NCBI GenBank assembly: GCA_964514575.1 | Contig: CAZETJ010000013.1 | Coordinates: forward strand, 1-18,329 | DNA: 18,329 nt | Source: CAZETJ01 sp964514575 | GTDB lineage: Bacteria; Patescibacteriota; Saccharimonadia; Saccharimonadales; UBA10212 | Reading direction: 5' to 3' | Part shown: one piece after another, positions 1 to 8,615 of the stretch | Layout of the letters: each line of letters starts with the position of its first letter | Numbering within the stretch: the first letter of the stretch is position 1 | Notes under the pieces: generated by a model | What the model saw: only the letters and a program-made list of their open reading frames with translations | Databases searched by the model: none | Told to the model about the DNA's origin: nothing | Program-made: the position numbers and the translations under genes

Positions 1-409
<409 letters not shown>

Positions 410-432
410 AGAATCTGTGGTTCAGTAGAACA

Positions 433-507
433 ATCCCGACAAGTCGGGATATTCTGACTTAAATTTCAGATTTGCCCACCTGAAGTTTCAAAGAAACTTT
501 GGCGGGC
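433..507 (-). repeat. Hairpins in the pre-16S leader
   Basis: Two inverted repeats lie between the boxA-like element and the 16S 5' end. The first is a perfect 8-bp stem (433-440 with 443-450, atcccgac/gtcgggat) that would fold with a CUUG-type tetraloop. The second has a 7-bp core stem (483-489 with 493-499) flanked by a further near-perfect arm (474-480 with 501-507). They are probably structures of the rRNA leader. The long processing stem with the 3' trailer cannot be judged because the trailer is outside the window. Confidence 0.5.
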
Positions 508-530
508 GAAACTGACGTTGATTTGCACTA

Positions 531-547
531 CTCAATTTTCAATGAGC
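531..547 (-). promoter_or_regulatory. boxA-like antitermination element in the 16S leader
   Basis: On the minus strand this reads GCTCATTGAAAATTGAG, close to the boxA form GCTCTTTGAAAA found in rRNA leaders of many bacteria, where NusB/NusE load to stop premature termination. It lies about 120 bases upstream of the mature 16S end and downstream of the predicted rRNA promoter, the expected place. The assignment rests on similarity and position only. Confidence 0.5.
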
Positions 548-610
548 GCTTTAAAGGATATGTCCGCCCTTTTTTTGGCGAATTGGCCCTGCTTTTCTTT
601 TTTTGTGTCT

Positions 611-639
611 TTTATCAGTAGTTTTCTTTAGACACTCAA
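611..639 (-). promoter_or_regulatory. Predicted promoter for the 16S rRNA
   Basis: On the minus strand a -35 TTGAGT (634-639) and a -10 GATAAA (611-616) are separated by 17 bases, immediately after the gyrA stop codon and upstream of the boxA-like site. The rRNA would then have its own promoter although gyrB-gyrA read straight into it. The match is moderate, and no strong terminator was seen between gyrA and the rRNA. Confidence 0.45.
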
Positions 640-663
640 AAACAGGCACCTCAAAAGCTGACC

Positions 664-3237
664 TTATAGTAGCTTATTCTGAGACTTGCTGTCAACGGCT
701 TTAACACTAGTATCGGCGGCCTTGGAACTAGTAACTTTTGGGGGGGCCGGTTCAGGCTCGTCTTCTTCCATATCTTTGTCAACCAGAGCCAGAGAGACCA
801 CATGATCGCCTTCGTTCAAGCGCATGATTCTAACACCTTGGGTGGCTCGTCCAAGCTCCGGAATATTTTTAAGCCCCAGCCTAATAGTTTGGCCCTGTGA
901 GGATATGATAATAATCTCCTGATCAGATAAGCCACTAAGGGATTTAACGGCTACAAGTCTGCCGGTTTTGCTATTAACCACAGCTGAACGAATGCCTACG
1001 CCGCCGCGGGCGTGGGAGGTAAATTGGCTCATCTTGGTCCGCTTACCATAGCCGAATTCGCTGATAACAAAGATTGAGGAGTTCTCCTCGACTATATCCA
1101 TGCCGATAACCTGGTCCTCCGGTCGCAAACGGATACCCCGAACGCCTCTGGAGGCTCGCCCCATAGGACGGACATCCTTCTCGTGGAAGCGTATGGCCTG
1201 GCCTTGGCTGGTCGAAATGACGACTTCGTTCTTGCCGCTTGTCATGCGGATCCAGCGCAGTTCATCCCCTTCATCCAGCCTGATAGAAATTAAACCGGAG
1301 CTACGGACGTTTTTGTACTGTTCGAAGGGAGTTTTCTTCACTACCCCGTTTTTGGTACACATCAGCAGGTGTCCTGCTTCGTTTTGCTTGCTGACATTTA
1401 TGACTGAACTAACAATTTCTTCAGGCTGAAGTTGCAACAAATTGACTATCGCAACGCCCTTGGCGTTGAGTCCAACGGCTGGGACTTCGTAGGTTTTGAT
1501 TCGGAAGACCCGACCTTTGTTTGTGAAGAAAAGTAGAAAGTCATGTGTTGAAGCATTTACAACGTGTTCTATAACATCTTCCTCTCTAGTGGCCATCCCT
1601 CTCCGTCCTTTGCCACCTCGGCCTTGCCGCTTATAGTCGGCTATTGGTGTCCGCTTTATGTAGTTTGCCGATGTAAGCGTTACTACAACTTGTTCATCTG
1701 GGACTAAATCTTCGTCACTAAGCCTGCCTAATTCCTGAGCAATTATTTTAGTCCGTCGATCATCACCATACTGGCGTTTCATTTCATTAAGTTCGTCCTT
1801 AATTATTTTCAGGATCTTCTTTTCGTCCGCCAGGACGTTCTTTAATTGCTCGATAATAGTCAGTAATTCTTTGAGTTCATCCTCAATCTTCTTACGCTCC
1901 AACCCGGCCAGAGTTCGCAGCTGCATAGCTAGAATTGCTCGGGCCTGTATCTCGCTTAGTTTGAACTTCTTGATCAAGTTAGCTTGGGCTTCCTCGGTAG
2001 TTTGACTGGCCCGAATAGTCTTAATCACTTCGTCGATGTGGTCGAGCGCGGTTTTTAGGCCCTCTAAAATATGGGCTCTTTCCTGAGCTTTTCGGAGCTC
2101 AAATTCAGTCCGGCGACGAACAACCACTTGCCGGTGCTTGATATACTCTTTGATAATGTCTTGAAGACCCAGAACTCGTGGCTGTATACCGTCAATCAAA
2201 GCCAACATGTTGTAGTGGAAGGCCGTCTGGAGAGGGGTTAATTTATAAAGCTGATTGAGCAACTTCTTTGGATAAGCATCTTTTTTTAGATCGATAACGA
2301 TTCTGACCGAGCCGCGAGAACTCTCATCACGGATATCATTAATGCCACTGATTTTTTTCTCGCGGACTAGGTCGGCAATCTTCTCCACTAGACCTGCCTT
2401 GTTGACCGCGTACGGTATCTCGGTAATTATAATTCGGTGTCGGCCCTTGCCAGCCTCCTCTATATCAGCGACGCCCCTTATAATCACGCCGCCTCGGCCG
2501 GTAGCGAAGGCAGTTCTAATAGATTCGCGGCCATAGACCACCGCCCCAGTCGGGAAATCTGGCCCTTTGACATGTTCCATTAGGTCGTCGAGTGTAGCTT
2601 CCGGCTTGTCGATCTGAGTCATAGTAGCGTCGAGCAGCTCGCCCAAATTGTGGGGCGGTATGTTGGTCGCCATGCCAACAGCGATACCAACCTGGCCGTT
2701 AAGAAGTAGGTTTGGCAGTTTGGCAGGCAGAACCTCGGGCTCTTGTTGTGAACCGTCGAAGTTGTCTCGGAATGGAACAGTCTCTTTATCAATATCATCC
2801 AGCAAGGCTTCGGAGGCTTTAGTCATACGAGCCTCGGTATAGCGATAAGCAGCTGGCGGATCGCCGTCCATCGAACCGAAGTTACCCTGGCCATCGACTA
2901 ACGGATAGCGCGTCGAGAACGGCTGAGCCAAGCGGACCATAGCGTCATAAATAGCGGTGTCGCCATGGGGGTGGTACTTGCCCATAACCTCACCAACGAT
3001 TTGGGCGCTCTTGGTATATTTGGCGCCGCTACGAAGATTGTTCTTATCCATAACGTACAGGATTCGGCGGTGCACTGGCTTCAGGCCATCGCGGACATCC
3101 GGCAAGGCGCGAGCGACGATAACACTCATGGAGTACTGCAAGTAACTAGTCTCCATTTCGTCCTCGACGCTACGATCCAAAACGATCTTAGAGTGTTTAT
3201 CAATTGACGGCAGAATGCCTTTGGCTCGATCGTCCAT
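664..3237 (-). CDS. gyrA: DNA gyrase subunit A
   Basis: The 857-residue breakage-rejoining subunit of DNA gyrase, which with GyrB introduces negative supercoils using ATP. The N-terminal half carries the winged-helix and tower domains. The catalytic tyrosine is Y133 in AAYRYTEARM. The quinolone-determining stretch KYHPHGDTAIYD (87-98) has Thr at the E. coli S83 position and keeps the Asp matching D87. The C-terminal beta-pinwheel contains a GyrA-box, QGRGGKG, which marks gyrase rather than topoisomerase IV. The last 45 residues or so are an acidic, Pro/Ser/Lys-rich tail. The ATG lies one base after the gyrB stop, so the two are surely co-transcribed; an AAGGA inside the gyrB end is the only Shine-Dalgarno candidate. 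A run of seven C (coding strand) sits near the 3' end. The gene reads directly toward the 16S rRNA. Confidence 0.98.
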   Translation of the reverse strand: MDDRAKGILPSIDKHSKIVLDRSVEDEMETSYLQYSMSVIVARALPDVRDGLKPVHRRILYVMDKNNLRSGAKYTKSAQIVGEVMGKYHPHGDTAIYDAMVRLAQPFSTRYPLVDGQGNFGSMDGDPPAAYRYTEARMTKASEALLDDIDKETVPFRDNFDGSQQEPEVLPAKLPNLLLNGQVGIAVGMATNIPPHNLGELLDATMTQIDKPEATLDDLMEHVKGPDFPTGAVVYGRESIRTAFATGRGGVIIRGVADIEEAGKGRHRIIITEIPYAVNKAGLVEKIADLVREKKISGINDIRDESSRGSVRIVIDLKKDAYPKKLLNQLYKLTPLQTAFHYNMLALIDGIQPRVLGLQDIIKEYIKHRQVVVRRRTEFELRKAQERAHILEGLKTALDHIDEVIKTIRASQTTEEAQANLIKKFKLSEIQARAILAMQLRTLAGLERKKIEDELKELLTIIEQLKNVLADEKKILKIIKDELNEMKRQYGDDRRTKIIAQELGRLSDEDLVPDEQVVVTLTSANYIKRTPIADYKRQGRGGKGRRGMATREEDVIEHVVNASTHDFLLFFTNKGRVFRIKTYEVPAVGLNAKGVAIVNLLQLQPEEIVSSVINVSKQNEAGHLLMCTKNGVVKKTPFEQYKNVRSSGLISIRLDEGDELRWIRMTSGKNEVVISTSQGQAIRFHEKDVRPMGRASRGVRGIRLRPEDQVIGMDIVEENSSIFVISEFGYGKRTKMSQFTSHARGGVGIRSAVVNSKTGRLVAVKSLSGLSDQEIIIISSQGQTIRLGLKNIPELGRATQGVRIMRLNEGDHVVSLALVDKDMEEDEPEPAPPKVTSSKAADTSVKAVDSKSQNKLL

Positions 3238-3238
3238 T

Positions 3239-5200
3239 TTAAATATCCAGATCCTTTACGAATTTAGCCCGGCTTTGAATAAAGTTCTTCCTTAGCTCTA
3301 CCTCTGTTCCCATGAGTTTAGAGAAGATAGCATCGGCTTTCTCGCCATCTTCAATCCGCACCTGGGCCAAAACGCGATTAGATGGATCCATGGTGGTCTC
3401 CCATAATTGGTCGGCATTCATCTCTCCCAAACCCTTGTAGCGCTGAATTGTGGCCCCGGCTTGCTTGACCCGATCTTCCTCAGCCTCAATCTTAACCCCC
3501 TTGGATTTGCGCTCGGCAATTAATTTGTCCAGGATCGTATCCCTCTCTTCGTCGGTATAGGCATACTGTTTGTTCTTGCCGGCGGCTATGGCGTAAAGCG
3601 GCGGTTGAGCAGCATACAAATGGCCGCCCTCGATAACCGGTCGCATATGGCGAAAGAACAGCGTTAAGAGCAAGGTGCGTATATGAGAGCCGTCAACGTC
3701 AGCGTCGGTCATTATGACAATCCGTTCGTATCTTAGGCCTGTCATATCGAACTGTTCTTCGATACCAACCCCGAGAGCCTTGATCAGGTTAAGAATTTCC
3801 TGGTTAGCCAGCATCTTGTCCAGGCGAGCCCTCTCGACGTTTAATACCTTACCGCGCAGCGGCAAAATGGCCTGATAGTAACTATTACGGCCGTCTTTGG
3901 CGCTACCGCCGGCGCTCAGGCCCTCAACTATGAATAACTCGGCCTGTGAGCGATCTTTGGTGGCGCAGTCGGCCAGTTTACCTGGTAGGCTGGCTCCTTC
4001 CAGGGCGCCTTTACGGATAATATTGTCGCGAGCCGCGCGAGCCGCCTTGCGAGCCCTGGCAGCCAGAAGTGATTTATTGACCATCTTACGGGCAACGTTA
4101 GGATGCTCTTCTAGGTAGTACGAGAGCCATTCGTTCATAACTTGCTCGATGTAGCCGCGGACTTCTGGATTACCGAGCTTGTTTTTGGTCTGGCCTTCAA
4201 ATTGTGGATCGGGTATTTTGACTAAGATTACAGCCGTTAGGCCTTCCCTAACGTCCTCGCCTGTAAGATTCTCTTCTTTTTCTTTTAATAGCCCGCTCTT
4301 TCTGGCATAGTCGTTCAAAACTCGCGTCAGAGCCGTTCTGAAGCCCGTCAGGTGCGTGCCACCGTCGGGATTGTAGACATTGTTAGCAAACGCCAAAACG
4401 GTTTCTGTGAAGGCGTCACTGTACTGCAGAGCGATTTCAACTATGGAGTCCTTAACCTGGCGCTCTACATAAAAGATGTCATCGTCAATTGGCTCTTTGC
4501 CATGGTTCAAATGACGGACATAAGATTCAATGCCACCTTCGAAGTGGAAGGCATAGGCTGTGCCGGTCCGTTCATCGCGAACAGAAGCCTTTACGCCTTT
4601 AGTGAGGTAGGCCTGATGGCGCAGATAGTCAACGACCCATGCGTAGTCAAACTCGGTTGATTCGAAAATGCTGACGTCAGGATAAAAGCGAATTGAAGTT
4701 CCGGTCGCGTCAGTCTTATCGCCCTTGATAACTTTCGTGGTTGGCGCGCCGAGAGCATAATCTTGACGCCAATTATAGCCATCACGCTGAACTTCCGCGG
4801 TCAGCTTGGTAGATAGAGCATTAACCACGCTTAGGCCTACGCCGTGTAAACCGCTGGAAACTTTATAGCCTCCGCTGCCGAATTTACCTCCAGCATGTAG
4901 AATAGTCAAAACCGTTTCTAGGGTACTCTTGCCGGTCTTGGGATGTGTGTCTACTGGAATACCCCGACCATTATCGGTGACGGTCACGCTGCCGTCTTCA
5001 TGCATAACAACATCCACAGCCGTAGCAAATCCAGCGATGACTTCGTCAATAGCATTGTCAGCCAGCTCCTTGATCATGTGGTGGAGCCCTTCGTAACCAG
5101 TGCTGCCAATATACATACCAGGGCGTTTGCGAACCGGCTCGAGACCTTCTAGAACTTGAATCTGGCCGGCGCCGTAAACGTCCTTTTTATCTTTGGCCAA
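3239..5200 (-). CDS. gyrB: DNA gyrase subunit B
   Basis: The 653-residue ATPase subunit of DNA gyrase. It has an N-terminal GHKL ATPase domain (VRKRPGMYIG near residue 25, DNGRGIPV, GLHGVG), a transducer domain, and a C-terminal TOPRIM domain with E426 and the metal-binding D499, D501 and D503 in TDADVDGSHIR. The usual EGDSAGGSAKQGRD reads EGLSAGGSAKDGRN, so the normally invariant Asp (E. coli D426) is Leu428. The length is short for the family (B. subtilis-like, without the E. coli insertion). The start is TTG at 5198-5200, chosen because GGAAGGG lies 7 bases upstream and the first residues resemble known GyrB. An ATG 16 bases upstream is out of frame and opens a 9-codon frame that stops at 5187. 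gyrA follows after one base. Confidence 0.98.
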   Translation of the reverse strand: MAKDKKDVYGAGQIQVLEGLEPVRKRPGMYIGSTGYEGLHHMIKELADNAIDEVIAGFATAVDVVMHEDGSVTVTDNGRGIPVDTHPKTGKSTLETVLTILHAGGKFGSGGYKVSSGLHGVGLSVVNALSTKLTAEVQRDGYNWRQDYALGAPTTKVIKGDKTDATGTSIRFYPDVSIFESTEFDYAWVVDYLRHQAYLTKGVKASVRDERTGTAYAFHFEGGIESYVRHLNHGKEPIDDDIFYVERQVKDSIVEIALQYSDAFTETVLAFANNVYNPDGGTHLTGFRTALTRVLNDYARKSGLLKEKEENLTGEDVREGLTAVILVKIPDPQFEGQTKNKLGNPEVRGYIEQVMNEWLSYYLEEHPNVARKMVNKSLLAARARKAARAARDNIIRKGALEGASLPGKLADCATKDRSQAELFIVEGLSAGGSAKDGRNSYYQAILPLRGKVLNVERARLDKMLANQEILNLIKALGVGIEEQFDMTGLRYERIVIMTDADVDGSHIRTLLLTLFFRHMRPVIEGGHLYAAQPPLYAIAAGKNKQYAYTDEERDTILDKLIAERKSKGVKIEAEEDRVKQAGATIQRYKGLGEMNADQLWETTMDPSNRVLAQVRIEDGEKADAIFSKLMGTEVELRKNFIQSRAKFVKDLDI

Positions 5201-5238
5201 TCTTATACCCTTCCATTTTGTGTTTACCTTAAGGAGTT

Positions 5239-5283
5239 AAAAAGTGGGCAACTTCATAGCGAAAGAGCTGTTGTTTGCCCCAC
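5239..5283 (-). terminator. Terminator-like hairpin inside the gyrB leader
   Basis: On the minus strand GTGGGGCAAAC (5283-5273) can pair with GTTGCCCAC (5252-5244), giving 9 pairs with two single-base bulges and a 20-base loop. Five U residues follow (5243-5239). It lies downstream of the predicted gyrB promoter, so besides ending the ATPase transcript it could attenuate gyrB. The stem is imperfect and the U-run is short. Confidence 0.4.
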
Positions 5284-5297
5284 TCCTATCGCTATCA

Positions 5298-5326
5298 ATT
5301 ATAGATGTATTACGCTTACAAAACAA
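5298..5326 (-). promoter_or_regulatory. Predicted promoter of gyrB-gyrA
   Basis: On the minus strand a -35 TTGTTT (5321-5326) and a perfect -10 TATAAT (5298-5303) are spaced by 17 bases. Transcription would begin near 5291, giving a leader of about 90 bases before the TTG start of gyrB. Confidence 0.7.
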
Positions 5327-5340
5327 GTACTAGCTACGTA

Positions 5341-8169
5341 TTATGATGACGACGTCAAGTTACCGCTCTCGTCAATACGAACTCCTGTGCTCGAGTCTGC
5401 TGCTTGGTTGTTTTTGGGCAGTTTTAGCTCCGCCATCGCGTCCGTTCTAGGTGCCGCCGGAATGGGCTGCTGAGTATTAGAAGTAGCTGGCGCGCCAGCT
5501 GGACTCGGCGTGTACGCCGGTGCTGTTTTTCGCTTAGAAAGCCATTCGTCAAGAAAAGAGGATGCTCCCGTGGGGTCTGCTGGTGGTCGCCCGGTCCCGC
5601 CTGGAACGCCGCTGGGTGCAGGCGCTCTGGCAGCTGAGCCAGCAGAAGTCCATTGTGGGGTCGTTGCAGGAATTTGCGCTCCGCCAAACGGAGCACCGGC
5701 AGTAAAAGCCGGCCTGGGAGGCGTCTTGGTGGCCAGCCGTTCAAAAATTTCAGCCTCAACCTCTGCTTTGGGTCGTCCGTATTTCGCCGCCGAGAGCTGC
5801 TTAAGCGCATCCGCCAGTTGAGGGTTGGGCTGCCCAAGAGGTGGCAAGGCCGCCATGCTAAAAGGCTGGACTGGCACACCGCCGATCATCATGCGTACGA
5901 CGGTGTTGTAGTTAGGAATAAACTGCAAGTCATCGATGTCAAAAACTGGAGCAAACTGTTTAGCCAGGAACTCTGCGTCGTTCGTCCCGACGCGATAAGA
6001 GATGACTGTCCCGACATTGCCGAACACAGCGTCTCGGATCTCTTCACTGAGCTGCGTTGTAAACTGGTTGGCCACAATCAGGTTGAGGTGGTACTTTCGC
6101 GCTTGGCTGAGAATGTCGGCGAATGAATCAGTGGAGAAATTCTGGAACTCATCAACATACAAGCAGAAGTCCTTGCGATACTCCTCTGGAACGTCGGCTC
6201 GGCTCATGGCCGCGGCTTCAAACTTCATAACAAATATCATGCCCAGGAGTTTAGAGTTAAGGTCGCCAGTCCGACCACGGCTTAAGTTTACGAGCAGGAT
6301 TTTGCCCTCGTCCATAACCTCGCGAAGATCAAACGAGCTCTTAGCCTGGCCGATGATGTTTCGCATCATTTCGTTGCTCATAAAGGCGCCGAACTTGCTC
6401 ACAAACCAGCTAGTGACTTCTCCAAACTCATTAGATCGCTGGGATGCGGGCATTTCTTTTCGCCAAAACTCTAGGACATTCTGGTCGGTGACATACTTAA
6501 GTTTTTGTTCAACAAACTGCGGATCACGAAAAAGCTTTGGTATATCGATAAAGGTGCCCCCAGCTGGGTCGGCCATAACAGCCAGCGCAGCGTTACGGAA
6601 TAGATGCTCATAACGGGGGCCGATTATCCCCTGATGTTGTGGGTCATACAACTTATAGAGCATGTTTATGGCCTCCTGGATTAGGAAGTCCTTTTGGTCT
6701 GGTGAGTGAAACTCAAACATGTTTAGACCTAGCGGGAAATCCATGTCCGCCGGGCTGAAATAAATGACGTCCTCCGTTCGCTCTTTGGGAACCATAGCCA
6801 GTAACCTCTCGGCTGTGTCGCCGTGCGGATCAACAAAAGCGAAGCCCTTGCCTTCAAGCATGTCCTGGAGTGCTAAATTCTCTAGATAGGTAGACTTACC
6901 TGTGCCAGTCTGGCCGACAACATACATGTGCCGTTGACGATCGTTGGTAGACAGTCGTATAGCCTTTTTAGCGCCGCGAAACATGTTGTAGCCCAGCAGC
7001 AGTCCCTCTTCTGGAACATTGCGCGGGCCGTCAACCTGCTTAGATGCTTGCCTGCCGAGTTGGCTAGTAGGGATATTACTTTGGTCAGGAAAGTGAAATA
7101 AGGTGGCCATTTCGGTCGTATTTAAGATAGCCGCGTTTTTTTCCTGAGGGAAAAAGCGTAGGATGTAAGCCGTCACAAAACCCTCGATATCTTTTGCCGG
7201 CGTATATTTGAATCCATTACGCCCGGGCGCATCAAACAGGGCGAAGGTTGCAATAATGTTGTTCAGGATGGTTTGGGAGCGATGTGGAACGTTAGAGGAA
7301 GCCACTACTCGGATTAAGGTTTCGTAAGCTGGCTGTTTAGTCTTCTCTTCTATAGCTTGAATTACCGACTGATCCAGTGCGGACAGATCGGCGGGTGATT
7401 TGTCTTTGTCGGTTTCCTTGACTTCAGGTGGTTTAACCAAGGCTCCGAAAACACCGCCAGCGTTTGATAGAACAGCATCGAACCCTTTGGATTGGTTTTT
7501 GCCGTGTCTCCTCTTGCCGGCTTCCTCTGTAGCCACCTTGCGCCAACTGCTATCAGCTGGTCTTAGGAGAATTTGGATGCCAGCGCCATCTTCTTTAGTA
7601 AGCGTGGACAAAGAGTTCAGCAGGGACTGCATAGTATCGCGTTTGATGTCCTGATAGGTAGCTATCGGGTAAGCAAAGCTTTCCTTTAAACTGAGCTCGC
7701 CGCCAACAGTAGCTGGCAGGCGGCCGACTGGGCTAAAAATATTGTGTTCATCCACTTCTTCTAGACGAGCAGCCGGATAAGCGCTGACTATCGCCTGCTC
7801 CACTACCCCCACTAGAGGGACGGGTACGGCCGCATAAAAGCTAACGCTGCCCTGATGGGCTACTATTTCAAGGGCAATATGGCGTTGACCATAAAACCGC
7901 GCCCGAAAACCCTTCTGGTAAGTACTTGCCAAGATGCTGTATAGAATCTGGGCCTTGGAGATATTCTCGTCGGCTACATCACGAACATCTCTGCCACCGG
8001 CCTCTGTATCTTCACTCATGGGTGGCAAATGAATAAGTAGCGGCACCATCTTTAAACCCCGCTCGTAGTTCTTCTGTTCTCGATAGAGTCGCCTTAAGTA
8101 AAAAAAGCTAGCGTAGGCACCAATGGCAATGAGGCCCATCAATACGATTAACACTATAAGCAAGCTCAT
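5341..8169 (-). CDS. Membrane-anchored VirD4/TraG/HerA-like ATPase
   Basis: A 942-residue P-loop ATPase of the type IV secretion coupling-protein kind, annotated in Patescibacteria as a type IV secretory system conjugative DNA transfer family protein. Residues 1-25 form one transmembrane helix. A Patescibacteria-type domain follows (about 30-380). The motor has Walker A GQTGTGKS (419-426) and Walker B LYVDEFQNF with D673/E674; FVDPHGDTAERL and ANQFTTQL fit the VirD4/TraG pattern. From about residue 765 the tail is long, Pro/Ala/Gly/Thr-rich and probably disordered, with an embedded SSFLDEWLSKRK segment. The ATG overlaps the upstream gene's stop (ATGA), so the two are translationally coupled. 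It probably moves DNA or protein across the inner membrane. No relaxase, VirB4 or pilus genes are in view, so a conjugation role is unproven. Confidence 0.85.
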   Translation of the reverse strand: MSLLIVLIVLMGLIAIGAYASFFYLRRLYREQKNYERGLKMVPLLIHLPPMSEDTEAGGRDVRDVADENISKAQILYSILASTYQKGFRARFYGQRHIALEIVAHQGSVSFYAAVPVPLVGVVEQAIVSAYPAARLEEVDEHNIFSPVGRLPATVGGELSLKESFAYPIATYQDIKRDTMQSLLNSLSTLTKEDGAGIQILLRPADSSWRKVATEEAGKRRHGKNQSKGFDAVLSNAGGVFGALVKPPEVKETDKDKSPADLSALDQSVIQAIEEKTKQPAYETLIRVVASSNVPHRSQTILNNIIATFALFDAPGRNGFKYTPAKDIEGFVTAYILRFFPQEKNAAILNTTEMATLFHFPDQSNIPTSQLGRQASKQVDGPRNVPEEGLLLGYNMFRGAKKAIRLSTNDRQRHMYVVGQTGTGKSTYLENLALQDMLEGKGFAFVDPHGDTAERLLAMVPKERTEDVIYFSPADMDFPLGLNMFEFHSPDQKDFLIQEAINMLYKLYDPQHQGIIGPRYEHLFRNAALAVMADPAGGTFIDIPKLFRDPQFVEQKLKYVTDQNVLEFWRKEMPASQRSNEFGEVTSWFVSKFGAFMSNEMMRNIIGQAKSSFDLREVMDEGKILLVNLSRGRTGDLNSKLLGMIFVMKFEAAAMSRADVPEEYRKDFCLYVDEFQNFSTDSFADILSQARKYHLNLIVANQFTTQLSEEIRDAVFGNVGTVISYRVGTNDAEFLAKQFAPVFDIDDLQFIPNYNTVVRMMIGGVPVQPFSMAALPPLGQPNPQLADALKQLSAAKYGRPKAEVEAEIFERLATKTPPRPAFTAGAPFGGAQIPATTPQWTSAGSAARAPAPSGVPGGTGRPPADPTGASSFLDEWLSKRKTAPAYTPSPAGAPATSNTQQPIPAAPRTDAMAELKLPKNNQAADSSTGVRIDESGNLTSSS

Positions 8170-8576
8170 GACACGCCCGGATCTGTCCGTAAGATCTTAT
8201 TAAAGCGAGTCTTTATATAGTCGGCTTTGACTTTACTCATCTCTTTCTTCTGAGCATATGGATCGTCTTTGGTCTGAGCTATAACAGTTTTGGCTTTATC
8301 TACCCACTGTTTTTCAATCTTATTTCGGTCTACAGCCTCACCGGAAGCGTCTGGAGCAGTTGAGCTGTCCGCGTCATCGCCTATATTAACCGGCATAGCT
8401 GTCGGGGTATCGGTTGGCAGAGCAATAGAGGGAGGGCTCGGTTGCGCCGAAGGAGCTTTCTCTATATAGGCGGGTTGACTCTCAACTCCCTGTTCAGCGG
8501 CTTGCTCTGGAGCTTCCACTGATGGTTGGGGCGCCTCGAAGCGAGCTTTTTCTCCACTACCTGGATTCATACCCAT
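8166..8576 (-). CDS. Small Pro/Glu-rich protein with C-terminal charged helix
   Basis: A 136-residue protein of unknown function. Residues 1-85 are low-complexity (Pro, Ala, Glu, Gln, Ser) and probably disordered. Residues from about 88 form a charged, helix-prone block beginning IEKQWVDKAK and containing DDPYAQKKEMSKVKADYI. From memory, proteins with this ending are common in Saccharibacteria next to type IV secretion or pilus ATPases; that was not checked here. No signal peptide or membrane segment is seen. It overlaps the ATPase start by four bases (ATGA), so it is probably a partner or assembly factor for that ATPase. A TATAAT sits two bases before the first ATG with no Shine-Dalgarno sequence, so the mRNA may be leaderless and the second ATG (8570) may be the true start. 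Confidence 0.75.
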   Translation of the reverse strand: MGMNPGSGEKARFEAPQPSVEAPEQAAEQGVESQPAYIEKAPSAQPSPPSIALPTDTPTAMPVNIGDDADSSTAPDASGEAVDRNKIEKQWVDKAKTVIAQTKDDPYAQKKEMSKVKADYIKTRFNKILRTDPGVS

Positions 8577-8615
8577 TAATTATACTTTAGGCGACACTAG
8601 GCTCATAGCCCAAAT

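Noticed and set aside
5424..5879. A 151-codon minus-strand frame
   Set aside because: It is an out-of-frame overlap with the Pro/Ala-rich tail of the ATPase and has no family features.
5653..6613. Long plus-strand frames of 157 and 203 codons
   Set aside because: They are antisense shadows of the VirD4-like ATPase, whose P-loop and Walker B motifs fix the real frame.
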